Assembly: GCA_001599755.1 (NCBI GenBank)
Contig: BCHX01000005.1
Coordinates: 70,800-134,799, forward strand
DNA from: Gliomastix tumulicola
Taxonomy: Eukaryota > Ascomycota > Sordariomycetes > Hypocreales > Bionectriaceae
Direction of reading: 5' to 3'
DNA length: 64,000 nt
Each line of letters begins with the position of its first letter. Position 1 is the stretch's first letter. The notes below the pieces were generated by a model that was not told the origin of the DNA, did no database searches, and worked only from the letters and a program-made list of their open reading frames with translations. Shown here one piece after another: positions 23,190-33,154 of the stretch. Both the position numbers and the translations under genes were made by a program.

Positions 23190-23583
23190 GTCTGGGCGCG
23201 AATTTGGAGTGCAAAACAAAAAGGGGGGAAGGAGAGGGGCTCGAGACATGAATCCCCAGCACCTGTTTCTTCCTGTGGGCGGACCCGATCAAGAGGCGCT
23301 TTTACCGCCGTTTCTCGCGCGCGCGTGGAAGCCCTTGGCTGATACTTCGCTCGAACTTGTCCACTTCTTGAAGAAAATCCAGGACGACATCTTACGGCTG
23401 GACCTTGAACCCATCCATCCATTGACGGAGGCTACATATTGGAATGTTCTATCTGTTCCGTCGCGGCAGTCATGTCCGTCCACAAGGATGAGGTGATTTG
23501 TGGCCTCAAGGAAAGAATTCGCGACCAGAACGAGGACCTGATGATGGTCAAGGGGGAAACGACGGACTTTGAAAGAGGTATGG

Positions 23584-23790
23584 GACATTTCATTTCCTCG
23601 TGACCCGGGTAACGACATTTCATTTCCTCGTGACCCGGGTAACGACATTTCATTTCCTCGTGACTCGGGGAAGCACATTTCATTTCCTCGTACTCGGGCA
23701 GGTACATTTCATTTTCTCGTACTCGGGCAGGTACATTTCATTTCCTCGTACTCGGGGAAGGGCATTTCACTTCCTCGTCATCTGGGGAAG
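23584..23790. repeat. minisatellite, seven units of 28-30 bp
   Basis: Seven head-to-tail units with consensus CATTTCATTTCCTCGT plus a variable CGGG-rich tail occupy 23584-23613, 23614-23643, 23644-23673, 23674-23701, 23702-23730, 23731-23760 and 23761-23790. The first two are identical and the rest diverge progressively. Because most units are 30 bp, both strands can be read as ten-residue repeats, but neither reading joins an intact gene. Confidence 0.92.
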
Positions 23791-24505
23791 TGAAAGCTAC
23801 GCCCACTGGTCTGCCTTGTCATCGGGGTGTGTGGTTGCGTACACGGACGACATCTTACCGAGCTTTACAATGCGCTCCAGTTCAGTCAAAAACCTACGCC
23901 ACGAGCTGGGTCAATCACCTGGAAAGACCGACAAGCTTCTTGGTGATCTTTGCAGAAGGAGACTGCAGGTCCGGACAGAAATTGGAACTACCGATGAGGA
24001 AAGGGTATCGTCTCGAAGAGCTTCATATTCGTCTCCTGCGAATGGCACCGTCTTCTCTTCAAGTGCGAGCTCCCGATATGGCTGGGATCACCAGCAAGTC
24101 TGCCCAAGAGCAGGAAGACGACCTCGAACCGCAGCTCTCGCCTCAGAAAGCTGCGGGTGGCTGTCTCAGGCTCTCGACTGCAGGAACTGCAGGGGGCTGT
24201 CCCAGGCTCTCGACTACAGGAACTGCAGGGCGGTGCTCCTTTACAGTCGCCAGTGTCCCGTGGCTTCTGGCTCTTCCCACAACACGTTTCAAGGAACAGT
24301 TCCAAATGTGGTTATTCCCAAGGAACTCGAGGCTCCCTTCAAGATAGTCTTGAAGATTGGAGGGGGGGGGGGGGAGAATTGCAGTCCACGAGGTTGCGAC
24401 GCACAACCTGATTGCGGGGGGTCTCAGATTCGCAAAAATATCAAGAAGACGAACGATCACGAAGTCCGAGACAAAGAGAAAGGGACTCTGGAAGAGGAGG
24501 ATTAG
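23791..24505 (+). pseudogene. coding-like fragments with 12-residue tandem repeat
   Basis: Two overlapping plus-strand frames are open here. One carries a charged segment (VKNLRHELGQSPGKTDKL). The other carries a YRLEELHIRLLRM segment followed by a two-copy tandem repeat of 36 bp (24161-24196 and 24197-24232; residues CLRLSTAGTAGG and CPRLSTTGTAGR). The frame change and the 13-base G run at 24362-24374 argue against an intact gene. The pieces may be the 3' half of the gene broken by the minisatellite. The family is unknown. Confidence 0.25.
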
Positions 24506-24556
24506 GAAGATACTGAAGTCCGAGGCAAAGAAGAACCTTTTGACCTCACCTGCACC

Positions 24557-24925
24557 TCACCTGCCAGGCTCGCCGGTCTGGTACAGGGAGAAAAGAAACC
24601 TCGCGCAACGGCCGCCCCATGATGTCCCGGCTCCAGGGTAGCTTCGTCGAATCGAGAATCGAGATCCGACGAGACGCTGTCCGGGGAGCAATAAGCAGCT
24701 TGGCCTGTGAACGACGCCAACCTCCCAGTCCACAAAATCAGAGATAACCTCGTGGTTGGCAGCCATGAGAAAGGCAAAGATGGACAGGCTGCAGGCTGCG
24801 TGGATGGACCTCGCCTTGGCCTCATGCTCTAGCGGCCAATGTCGTGGGAGCTCTACGTCGAATGGGGAAGTTGGTCGGGCGAAGACCAAGAAACCGTCGT
24901 GGATCTCGCCATCCCAACGGCGCAA
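24557..24925 (-). pseudogene. coding-like fragment, unknown
   Basis: A 122-codon minus-strand frame has good protein character: DGEIHDGFLVFARPTSPFDV, then a hydrophobic helix with IFAFLMAANHEVISDFV. It lacks a convincing start and no neighbouring exon could be joined. It may be the remnant of a larger gene oriented against the plus-strand fragments next to it. Confidence 0.22.
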
Positions 24926-26124
24926 TCCGAGGCCAAGGACTGTGCTATCGGCGGATATTCCTCGTTTAACGTAAAAGGTTGAAATTAAGCTTGTTGCTGC
25001 TCCCGCGAGGTTTAATCTGGTGTTGGAATGGCATCCCGGGCACGTTGGAGGAGGGGGGGCGCTTGCCAGCTACCAGGGTCGGGGTTTGGGGGAGCTGGAG
25101 CCATGACGGTCGCCGGCGTGTGTGCTCAGCACGGTCACCCGCGACCTCGTTTTCCGAAGAGGGGTTTGGGCGAGCCAATTCATCCCAATTCACCACCACC
25201 GAATCCGAGCACCGAGACCTACGGCAGCCGACACGCGATGAGAGGGGGGCAGAACCTCGATGGCACAAAAGACGCCATTGTAAGTTCACGCCGGTGCCTG
25301 CTGACGCCTGCTGACGCCCCCTCCGTCGGAATGCAATCAATGGGTCGATTGGGCTGGCTCGCGGGGACCAAAACCCTCACAGAAACTTCAGATTAACCGT
25401 GGAATGGACGTGCGCGCGCCCACAGCCCTTATCATGGCCAAGACGTCCATCACCTGCTCCTTCAGGAAGGTGAGCAGGCCGGCCAAGGACACCAGAAGCT
25501 CGGAGTTCAGGGAACGCGAGGGCGCCCCTTACGGATTGAGGCATCGGCGTGCGGAGCTTCTGCCAGAAGTTCCCCAGCAACGAGTCTGCTGTGCTGACTG
25601 CGTCTTGCATGGTAGTGCGCTAGAATGTCCTTGGGCTCGGCACATGCAGGGAATGGCGCTGCAGGTCCGGGGAGGGGGAGAGCCTGAGAGGGAAAAACAA
25701 GCACGCTAAGCCTCTGGGCTAAAGACCGGACCAACCAGGTTATGCTTATCTGCTGGGGCGTCATGCTGGGGATGGCATCTAGAAGCCTACTCCGCAGCTT
25801 CCGCTAAGCCAGATGGCGGCAAGAGGATGGATTTGGGCCTTGGAGGGATCGATTATTGCATCACGGCCGGGGGGATACAGGCTCGCAGAGACTCATCAGG
25901 CACCACCTAGATGATGGATGCCTTTCGCAATGGCCGCGAGGAAGCGAGGAGCAGCCATGGCATTCTCCACCCCTCGTGTCCTGGCGGTGGGACATCGGGG
26001 AGCTGTTCTGCTGCTCTGTCGAGTATATAGACCGGGCGGTGCGCCCTCGAGGGGAGGCGGCCTCCTGAGCTGCTTCTCTCTCTCTCCCTCCATCGTTCAT
26101 CCAAACGACGGACAGTCAGTCAAG
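24926..26124. other. upstream region of the secreted LVIVD-like gene
   Basis: Many short frames are open on both strands but none shows a domain. The last 150 bases form the promoter of the gene at 26125, with a TATATA element and a CT-rich stretch (CTTCTCTCTCTCTCCCTCC) just before the ATG, typical of well-expressed fungal genes. Confidence 0.4.
26024..26029 (+). promoter_or_regulatory. TATA box of the secreted LVIVD-like gene
   Basis: TATATA lies about 96 bp upstream of the ATG at 26125 and is followed by a pyrimidine-rich leader, the usual fungal arrangement. Assigned from sequence and position only. Confidence 0.45.
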
Positions 26125-28089
26125 ATGGTTCGCATCAGCTCTCTCGCCGTCGTTGGCTCGGCCATGGTCGGCATGACCAGTGCTGCCGGCGCCGGGTCCA
26201 AGGCCCAGTACCAGTCTGGCGAGGTCCACGCCCGCATCATGGATATCAAGATGGTATGTCGTCATTGGCGCTCAATTGGCCTTGTGTGGAACGTATGCTG
26301 ACAGCTGCTGGGCAGGCTCACTGGGCGGAGGAGGCCGCTGCCGGTCTCATGGACAGCTCCCTGTACCCCGAGCTCGGCTATACGCCCTGCGTCAACGGCT
26401 TCATCGAGGCCATCCCCGGCGACCAGAACAACACCTTCAAGTGCAGCAACGTGAGTTGACCCCCTTCCCATCCTGGGAGACCATATGAATGCTGGACTTG
26501 CTCCGACACGACAGAGCCGCATTTGTTTGGGCTCCATCCCGGCCGTCCATGGCAGACACACACACCTCGAGCGCAATTGGCCGCTGACACGCACGCACAC
26601 ACCCTAGGTCGACCTGTACCACTTCCTCCCCCACGCCGACCTCGGCAGCTGGGGCGGTCGCGGCTCCTCCTCCTGGGGCTGGACCTCTGCCGACGGGCGT
26701 GAGTTCGTCGCCATCGGCCAGTACGACGGCACGGCCTTTGCCGAGATCACGTCCGAGGGCAAGCTCTCGTACATCGGCCGTCTGCCCCAGTACGACGCCA
26801 TCGGCTCCAACTGGCGCGAGATCCGCATCGTCAACGACATCGCCGTCATCGGCTCCGAGGCCATCAAGCACGGCGTCCAGTTCTTCGACATGAAGAAGAT
26901 CCTCGACCTGGACCCGGCCAACCCCAAGAACTTCACCCAGGACGACCTGACGGGCCACTGGAACGAGCTGCCCAAGGGCCGCACCCACAACATCGTCGTC
27001 AACCACGAGCTCAACTACGCCATTGCCTGCGGCTCCGTCGGCGGCAACGAGACGGTCCGCGTCCGTGACAACCTGCCCTGCCGCGGCGGCCTCATCTTCC
27101 TCGACATCTCGGACCCGACCAACGTCACCTCGCCTGGCTGTGCCGCCGCCGACGGCTACGTCCACGACGCCGAGTGCCTGGTCTACCGTGGGCCCGACGC
27201 GCGCTACTACGGCCGCGACATCTGCTACGCCTACAACGAGGACACACTCACCATCTACGACGTGACCAACAAGGCCGGCAACTACTCCAACATCATCTCC
27301 ATCACCGACTTCCCCGGTGCCGAGTACATCCACCAGGGCGTCGTCAACAACGAGACGTGGCAGGAGTACCTCTTCCTCGACGACGAGTTCGACGAGCGTG
27401 ACGCGCGCGTCGGTGTCGAGTCCATGGGCAAGGGCCTGCCCACCACCCACATCTTCGACATCCGCGACCTCGAGAACATCAAGTACACGGGCTCCTTTGC
27501 CGGCCGCACGCGCTCCATCGACCACAACCAGTACATCTTCGACGGCATCCTGTACCAGTCCAACTACGGCAACGGCTTCAACGTCTGGGACATCTCGTCC
27601 GTCACCAAGGACCCCACGGGCGCCGGCGTCTGCGAGATCGGCTACATCGACATCACCCCCGAGGACGACGAGGCCGAGGGCGGCGGCATCGTCCAGTTCA
27701 CCGGCTCGTGGTCGTCGTACGCCGGCTTCAAGTCGGGCTTCATCTTTGTCCACACCATCGAGCGCGGCAGCTTCGTCGTCAAGATGACCTCCAAGACGTG
27801 CCCCAAGCCCCCCAAGTGCAACGCCGACAACTGCCTGCGCTCGCTGCGCGCCTCGCACATCCCCGGCCGCCTCCAGGAGTCCAAGGACTTCTGCGGCGGC
27901 TTCACCGCCCGTCTGCGCGACGACGAGAGCCTGCTGCCGAAGTACGCTGCCGACGGCTGCAAGGCCAACCAGAACGGCGATGCCATTGCCCGCGTCAGCA
28001 GCGCGTGCGCCTGCATCCCGACCAACACCGTGCCTGATCTGCCCAGGACCACCACCCGTCCTCCCCCTCTGACCACCCTGCCCCCCTAA
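26125..28089 (+). CDS. secreted LVIVD / choice-of-anchor-B-like protein
   Basis: This is a three-exon gene: 26125-26253, 26316-26450 and 26608-28089, with GTATGT..GGCAG (62 bp) and GTGAGT..CCTAG (157 bp) introns, both in phase 0. It encodes 581 residues. The first 20 or so residues are a signal peptide (MVRISSLAVVGSAMVGMTSA). The body has repeated blade-like units such as LDISDPTNVTSP, IYDVTNKAG, FDIRDLENIKYTGSF and VWDISSVTKDP, typical of LVIVD-repeat or choice-of-anchor-B proteins annotated in fungi as regulatory P domain-containing. A Cys-rich C-terminal domain follows, ending with the fungal motif ARVSSACACIP and a Thr/Pro-rich tail. Several N-x-T/S glycosylation sites are present. It is probably extracellular; its biochemical role is unknown. 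Codon bias is very strong, suggesting high expression. Confidence 0.85.
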
Positions 28090-28480
28090 AAGGTGTGTGC
28101 AGCAAGGGCCAAGAGGGCAAGAGGGCAAGAGGGCGACATGATTTGATTGATGTATACTTGTCGATCGATCGATCGATCGAGAGTCACATAGATGGGACAT
28201 GAATAAAAGCTGAAAAAGTCTTGACGAATGTGTCTGTCTATCTGGCTGATGACGACTCTCTCTCTACCAATGCAATGGGATGAATATTCTACACGCTTGC
28301 GACGCCCGCCACTCTCTATCAATGCAATGGGAATGAATATTCTGCACGCTTGCAACGCCCGTCATCGAAAAAGACAAACAACTATGGACGATTATACAAT
28401 ATGTAAGTGTGCGACGGCCGTTATCAAAAGTGTGCGTGTGTGTGTGTCTGTGTGTGTGTGTCTGTGTTTGCTTCCGTGGC
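28090..28480. other. convergent spacer with microsatellites
   Basis: This 3'-to-3' spacer contains a GATC repeat (near 28161-28182), a pair of about 50-bp imperfect direct repeats around 28260-28370 (CAATGGGATGAATATTCT-type units), and a GTGT microsatellite at 28433-28470. No gene is seen. Confidence 0.6.
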
Positions 28481-29831
28481 TCACCTCGTCTTGAACTTCC
28501 TCCGCAGCTCCTCCTCGGTGAACCGCCGGGCATGGCTCTCCAGCAGCGCCGCGCGCTCCTCGAGCGTCATCCCGATCTGCTCGCCGATGGGCACCATGCA
28601 CTCGGCCAGCACGCGGTACTGCTTCGACAGCAGCCGTATCGTGATCATGATGTAGTCGATGTTGTGGAAGACGAGGGCGTGCTGCGACGCGTACAGCGCC
28701 TTGCCCCGCAGGAACGCGGCCGGGTGCTCGCGCCAGTGGCGCAGCGGGTTGAGGTGGTGCGAGGTGTGGTAGCCGTCGTTGAAGCAGTGGCGGTTGCTCT
28801 GGACGTCGATGAGCGTGATGCTGGAGCGGTAGTCCGAGTCCGGCTCGTGGCGGTCGACAAAGGCGTGCTGGCCCCAGTTGCCGACCATGAGGCCGATGCG
28901 CATGAGGACCAGGGGCAGCAGCAGGGTGAAGACGGCGGCGCGCGCGTTGACGCGGGTATATAGGAGGGCGATGGCCGCGTATGTCGCGAGCTCCCAGGCG
29001 CCCGCCTTCAGCCCCAGGCTCGCGCGGCCCTTGCGCACAAAGTACAGCGGCAGGTCCAGCCAGACGAGGAAGAAGAAGCGGCCGACGTAGTGGGCGAAGT
29101 GCAGCGGGCTGTCGCGCTGGTACCGCAGCGTGGACGACAGGTCGTCCGGCCCGTTGCCCTCGACGTGGTGGTGCTTGACGTGGTGGTAGAAGTACGAGTT
29201 CCACGTGTGGCCCATGAGGGGGTCCAGCAGGTACGGGAACAGCTGGTCAAACGCGGCGAAGCGCGGGTGGAGGATGCCTCTCATGTGGATGTGCTGGTGC
29301 ATCATGAGCGTGTAGGCGCCCATGAAGCTCAGCTGCATGACCAGGTGCACGAGCCCGTGCGCCCAGGTGAAGCGGTAGAAGAGGAAGGCGGCGCTGGGCA
29401 CCGACGTGGTGAAGTAGAGGAGCAGGTGCGTCAGCATCACCACGTCCGTCTCTACCCTGACAATGGACCGGGCGGCGCGGACGTACGGCCCAAGCAGCAC
29501 CCGGCGGATGGACTTGGGGATCACGGCGTAGATCTGGTCCAGGTCGATGCCGTTGAAGACGGTCGGCTCGAAGTGGCCATTGCTTGGGTCGTTGAGCGCG
29601 TCCAGCGCGGCGATGGCGACTTCTGTTGAGGGATTATCAGCGGGACGGGATGGGACGAGACGGGGGGGGGGGGGGGGATGGGACGGAGGCAATGACAGCC
29701 ATACCATCGTCGTTGTTGTTGCTCGTCCCCTTTGCCTGCGACGAGTGGTTCCTGATATCCGCGTCGAGGCTCTGCAGGACGAGCTGGTCGGCCTTGGTGA
29801 GGCCGCTGCTGAAGACCAAGTCGCTGGCCAT
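28481..29831 (-). CDS. membrane fatty acid desaturase-family protein
   Basis: This is a two-exon gene: exon 1 is 29831-29705, exon 2 is 29622-28481, with an 82-bp GTATGG..ACAG intron carrying a 16-base C run on the coding strand. It encodes 422 residues. Three histidine boxes bind the di-iron centre: HQHIH (151-155), HHVKHHH (189-195) and HTSHH (328-332), with an extra GQHAFVD block at about 293-299. Hydrophobic segments between the boxes fit an ER membrane protein of the FA_desaturase superfamily. The cytochrome b5 domain found in some desaturases is absent. The substrate and position of desaturation or hydroxylation cannot be told from the sequence. It is convergent with the secreted LVIVD-like gene. 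Confidence 0.85.
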
Positions 29832-31825
29832 GGCTGTCGTCGCGATGCTTCACGATGGGCGCCGAAATCCTTCGGCTCCGTGTGAGGGGGAGAGGGAGAG
29901 AGAGAGTGAAAGAGAGAGGGCAGGATGCAGGATGCAGCTTTGGCACCCGCAGTCTGCTGCAGCAGAGGACACAGGGCAATTCTTTTCCAGCGGCAGGCGC
30001 CGGCGGTCCCTGACGATCCGGGCAGACAACAGCGCAGTTTGATTGCGAGCAAGGGCAAGGGGGGCCGCTAATGAGCCGGTGCTTGCTGGTTCCGTCCGGT
30101 TTGGTCTGGTCTGAGCGTGGCCCCCTGGCATGGGCGTGGCAGGTGTTTTTTTCGATGCTTGATGCGGCTCATCCGGCGAAGATGATGGCTAGTCGATGGG
30201 ATCGGATCAGCTCCCCAAGTTCGTTGAGGGGGGTGATCGATGCAGCGCTGGCAAGTGCGAGCCTCTGAGGCAAAAAAATCTGACGGATGATCGGATCTGC
30301 AGAGCCGTCGCCGCGCGTCCGACTGGGCGTATTTCCAGCGGTGGAGAGGTTGTAGATGCGCTAAAAGGCCTAGAAGACGGCGCTATACATCTCGGGCACG
30401 GGCAAGCCCAGCTGCCGATGGCACTGAATCGAAGCTTCGGCCAATATCTGACAAAACAAATGCGGATGGTTGAATTCCGTCACTTGCGGCTTTTGCAGGC
30501 CGACTCAACAGCCCGTCACTCCCAATGCTGAAGATGACTGGCGATGACTGGCGAATGGTCTCGAGTCCAGACTCCCTGACGCTGGACGGCGACTCCCAAA
30601 TACAGGGTGCTGGAGGGTCCAGGAATGGAGCGCGTGGATGGGGGGAGCTGCAGGGTCCTCCTGTGTCGGTGACTGGGCTCAGCGCCCCAGCACGGGGGGA
30701 GATTGCTGATGCGATTGGGGGGGCTCGATTGAAAAGGGGCCCAGCGAGAGCGAGAGCGAGAGCTCTGCGAGTACCTCGTACGCGCCGGCCGGCAGGGTGT
30801 CACGGGTGTCACCGTTTGACATGCGCTAGAGCGACGCCCTCACAACGTCGCCGGGCGCCCTCAAGCTTTGAGCCGCTTGGGATCATCACAGGCCCGGATT
30901 CGGGGAGGCTGGCTGGACGGCCACCGAGGCCGTTCCGTTAGCGGGACTTCCAAGGCCCCCGATGTCCCACGCACGCCGGAGGGCCAAGGCTCACTGTACG
31001 AGCAGTGCACCACCCAACTGGCCACGCCATTTGATGGTGCTTGGACATCTTCTGCTGAGGTCTGGAAGGCTGATTGATGGAGCTGCGTGACTGGGAACCT
31101 GCGCGCGCAGAAACGACGTGCCCTGGAGTCGGTAGGCAACCATTCGACGGGAGCAGCCATGATCAGAGCTTTCGTCCAGTGTCCCCAGGGCGGCGCTGAT
31201 GCTTGGGGCTATGCTTGCTGGGCTTGCTTTGTCGCCACGCCACAATGAAAATGATTCGACTGCTGGATAATCTCGAACATTGTGCGAATGTATTCGGTGC
31301 ACCTTGACAGCTGTACAACAGAATCCGTTCTCCACGAGTCTTGCATTGGTTCCGTCGGAAATGTTTCGTTCCTGATTGTTAGTACCGGTGACTCTGGCAG
31401 AGTGGTGGTGGGATGACAGGCCCTGGCTGGTGAGCGAGGCGATGAGATGATGCCCCTGTGGCACTGCGATGCGGGCGGCGTCAGGCCGCTGACATTCAGG
31501 TATCCATAGCGTGCCAGTGGGCAAAACGCCGCGGACTCAGCCAATCAGAACGGCTGTGAGACACTGGACCAGCGTGGGCGGGCAGGTACCTAGCGGGAGG
31601 AAAGCTTGAGTCACATACACGCCTAGATTATATGGACTTGTGTCTCAAGCTTTCTTTCTGGCAGCATTCGTGATCCCCGCACTCGACATCTCACAGACCT
31701 GACCGTTGAAACTTGGGCCCTTTCACACACTCACGAGCGTCGCGCCTCGCTTAACATTTCCTTTTTCCTCCTCTCTTGCTGGCGTTGCATCCGTTTCCCG
31801 TATCACAGATACCATCACGAGAGAC
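29832..31825. other. intergenic region, no gene seen
   Basis: This 2-kb stretch separates the divergent starts of the desaturase and the kinase-fold gene. It contains GA-rich microsatellites near 29880-29925 and many short frames without coding character. No RNA gene is recognised. Confidence 0.45.
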
Positions 31826-33154
31826 ATGATCGAAGAAGAGTGGCGGTATTTCGCTCCTGGCGGCGCTCTCACGCCCGGGGGGCCAAGCACATGGTTCATC
31901 CTCGACTGGGATCAGCGCCGTATCATTGCCGTCACGATGGAAGAGGAGCAAGACAGTGAAGATGTGGCCATTGAGCACCTCAAGAAGCACATCGATGGTC
32001 TGGGAACTGACGTCTACGCTGTAGAGCTATCGCAGGATGGCGAAATAGTCTCCGTCTCTACCGATCCCGCCGACGACCAAGGGACCTGCGTGTACTACCC
32101 TCCGCTGGAAGCGATCCGGCGACCCGACTCTGTGAGGACTGTGCTGCGCTCGGATCTGCTCGAGCTGGATCGATTCGGTCCAAACGTCGACCTCGTCTCG
32201 TACTCGACGTCGTCGTCGTCGTCGTCGTCGTCGTCATCGTCGTGCGCCGCCGACACGGGGGAAGCAGCAACAGAAGCAAAAGCCGTCTTCAAATACTACT
32301 TCCTCTCCCAGTTTATCTACAAGATCTGGCACGAGATGAACCTCTGGATACGACTGCCACCGCACCCAAACATCGTCCCGTTCGACCGGCTTGTGCTGGA
32401 CGAGCTGCACGGCCGCGTCGTCGGCTTTACGAGCCTCTACATTCCCGGCGGCACGCTGAGCGAGAACCCGTCACGTAAACCCTTCAAGCTCGAGTGGCTC
32501 CGGCAGCTGACTCGCGTCATCGACGACTTGAATCTCAAGTACGGGATCGCCCACCAGGATGTCGCTCCTCGGAATCTGCTCGTCAACCCGGAGACGGACG
32601 CCGTCATGTTGTTCGACTTCAACTTCAGCGGCCGGATCGGCGACATCGGATACGGCAAGGACCGGGACGACGTCAAGGGGGTCATATTCACGCTGTACGA
32701 GATCATCACCCGCGATACGCACTTCCGGGACGTCCCTTACTATGAACAAGATCCAGCCGACGTACAAGGGCTAGAGGAGTGGCCACAGCATCCGGATGTC
32801 AAGCTTGACCACAGCGTTTCGGAGTTCCGCTCAACACTAAACGAGTGGGTAGACAGGAGACGGGAAGGGAGGCAGATTGCTATATACGCAGAAGCAGCCG
32901 AGCACATCGACTGGCCAGACTTCCCGACACCAGCCCCGAGGGACATCGTGTTTTCAGATATGAAGGGGAACTCGACTGTCGTAACATCGGTCGTCTTGAA
33001 TAACATGCGCCGTGATGAGCGAAAGAAGGGCGTCGCCCTCCTGAACTGGGAACGTCCTGCGCAGATCAAGCTTGGGACCGGCAAGCGTGTGCTTGCCAAT
33101 GGGCAGTTTGTGCCTGATGAAGAGTGTACGGGCTCGTTTGGACCGATCAACTAG
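31826..33154 (+). CDS. protein kinase-fold protein
   Basis: This is a single-exon gene of 442 residues. The frame is open upstream to 31706 but only with a TTG, so the first ATG at 31826 is taken. The second half has a kinase C-lobe: GIAHQDVAPRNLLVNPETD supplies the catalytic loop (H-x-D-x4-N type, His about 243), and LFDFNFSGRIGD replaces the usual DFG by DFN. The N-lobe is atypical, with no clear glycine loop. A poly-Ser run encoded by TCG repeats (about 32205-32240) lies between the N-terminal part and the kinase part. Such fungal proteins are commonly classed as kinase-like (PKc_like) with uncertain activity. HxD and Asn are retained, so catalysis is possible, but DFN is unusual. Confidence 0.75.
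   Translation: MIEEEWRYFAPGGALTPGGPSTWFILDWDQRRIIAVTMEEEQDSEDVAIEHLKKHIDGLGTDVYAVELSQDGEIVSVSTDPADDQGTCVYYPPLEAIRRPDSVRTVLRSDLLELDRFGPNVDLVSYSTSSSSSSSSSSSCAADTGEAATEAKAVFKYYFLSQFIYKIWHEMNLWIRLPPHPNIVPFDRLVLDELHGRVVGFTSLYIPGGTLSENPSRKPFKLEWLRQLTRVIDDLNLKYGIAHQDVAPRNLLVNPETDAVMLFDFNFSGRIGDIGYGKDRDDVKGVIFTLYEIITRDTHFRDVPYYEQDPADVQGLEEWPQHPDVKLDHSVSEFRSTLNEWVDRRREGRQIAIYAEAAEHIDWPDFPTPAPRDIVFSDMKGNSTVVTSVVLNNMRRDERKKGVALLNWERPAQIKLGTGKRVLANGQFVPDEECTGSFGPIN

Noticed and set aside
23584..23790. Regularly spaced repeats resembling a CRISPR array
   Set aside because: The units are head-to-tail without unique spacers and the genome is eukaryotic. It is a minisatellite.
26437..28200. 587-codon minus-strand open frame
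   Set aside because: It is antisense to the secreted LVIVD-like gene. It arises from strong GC-ending codon bias and consists of Val/Asp/Gly/Ala-rich low-information sequence.
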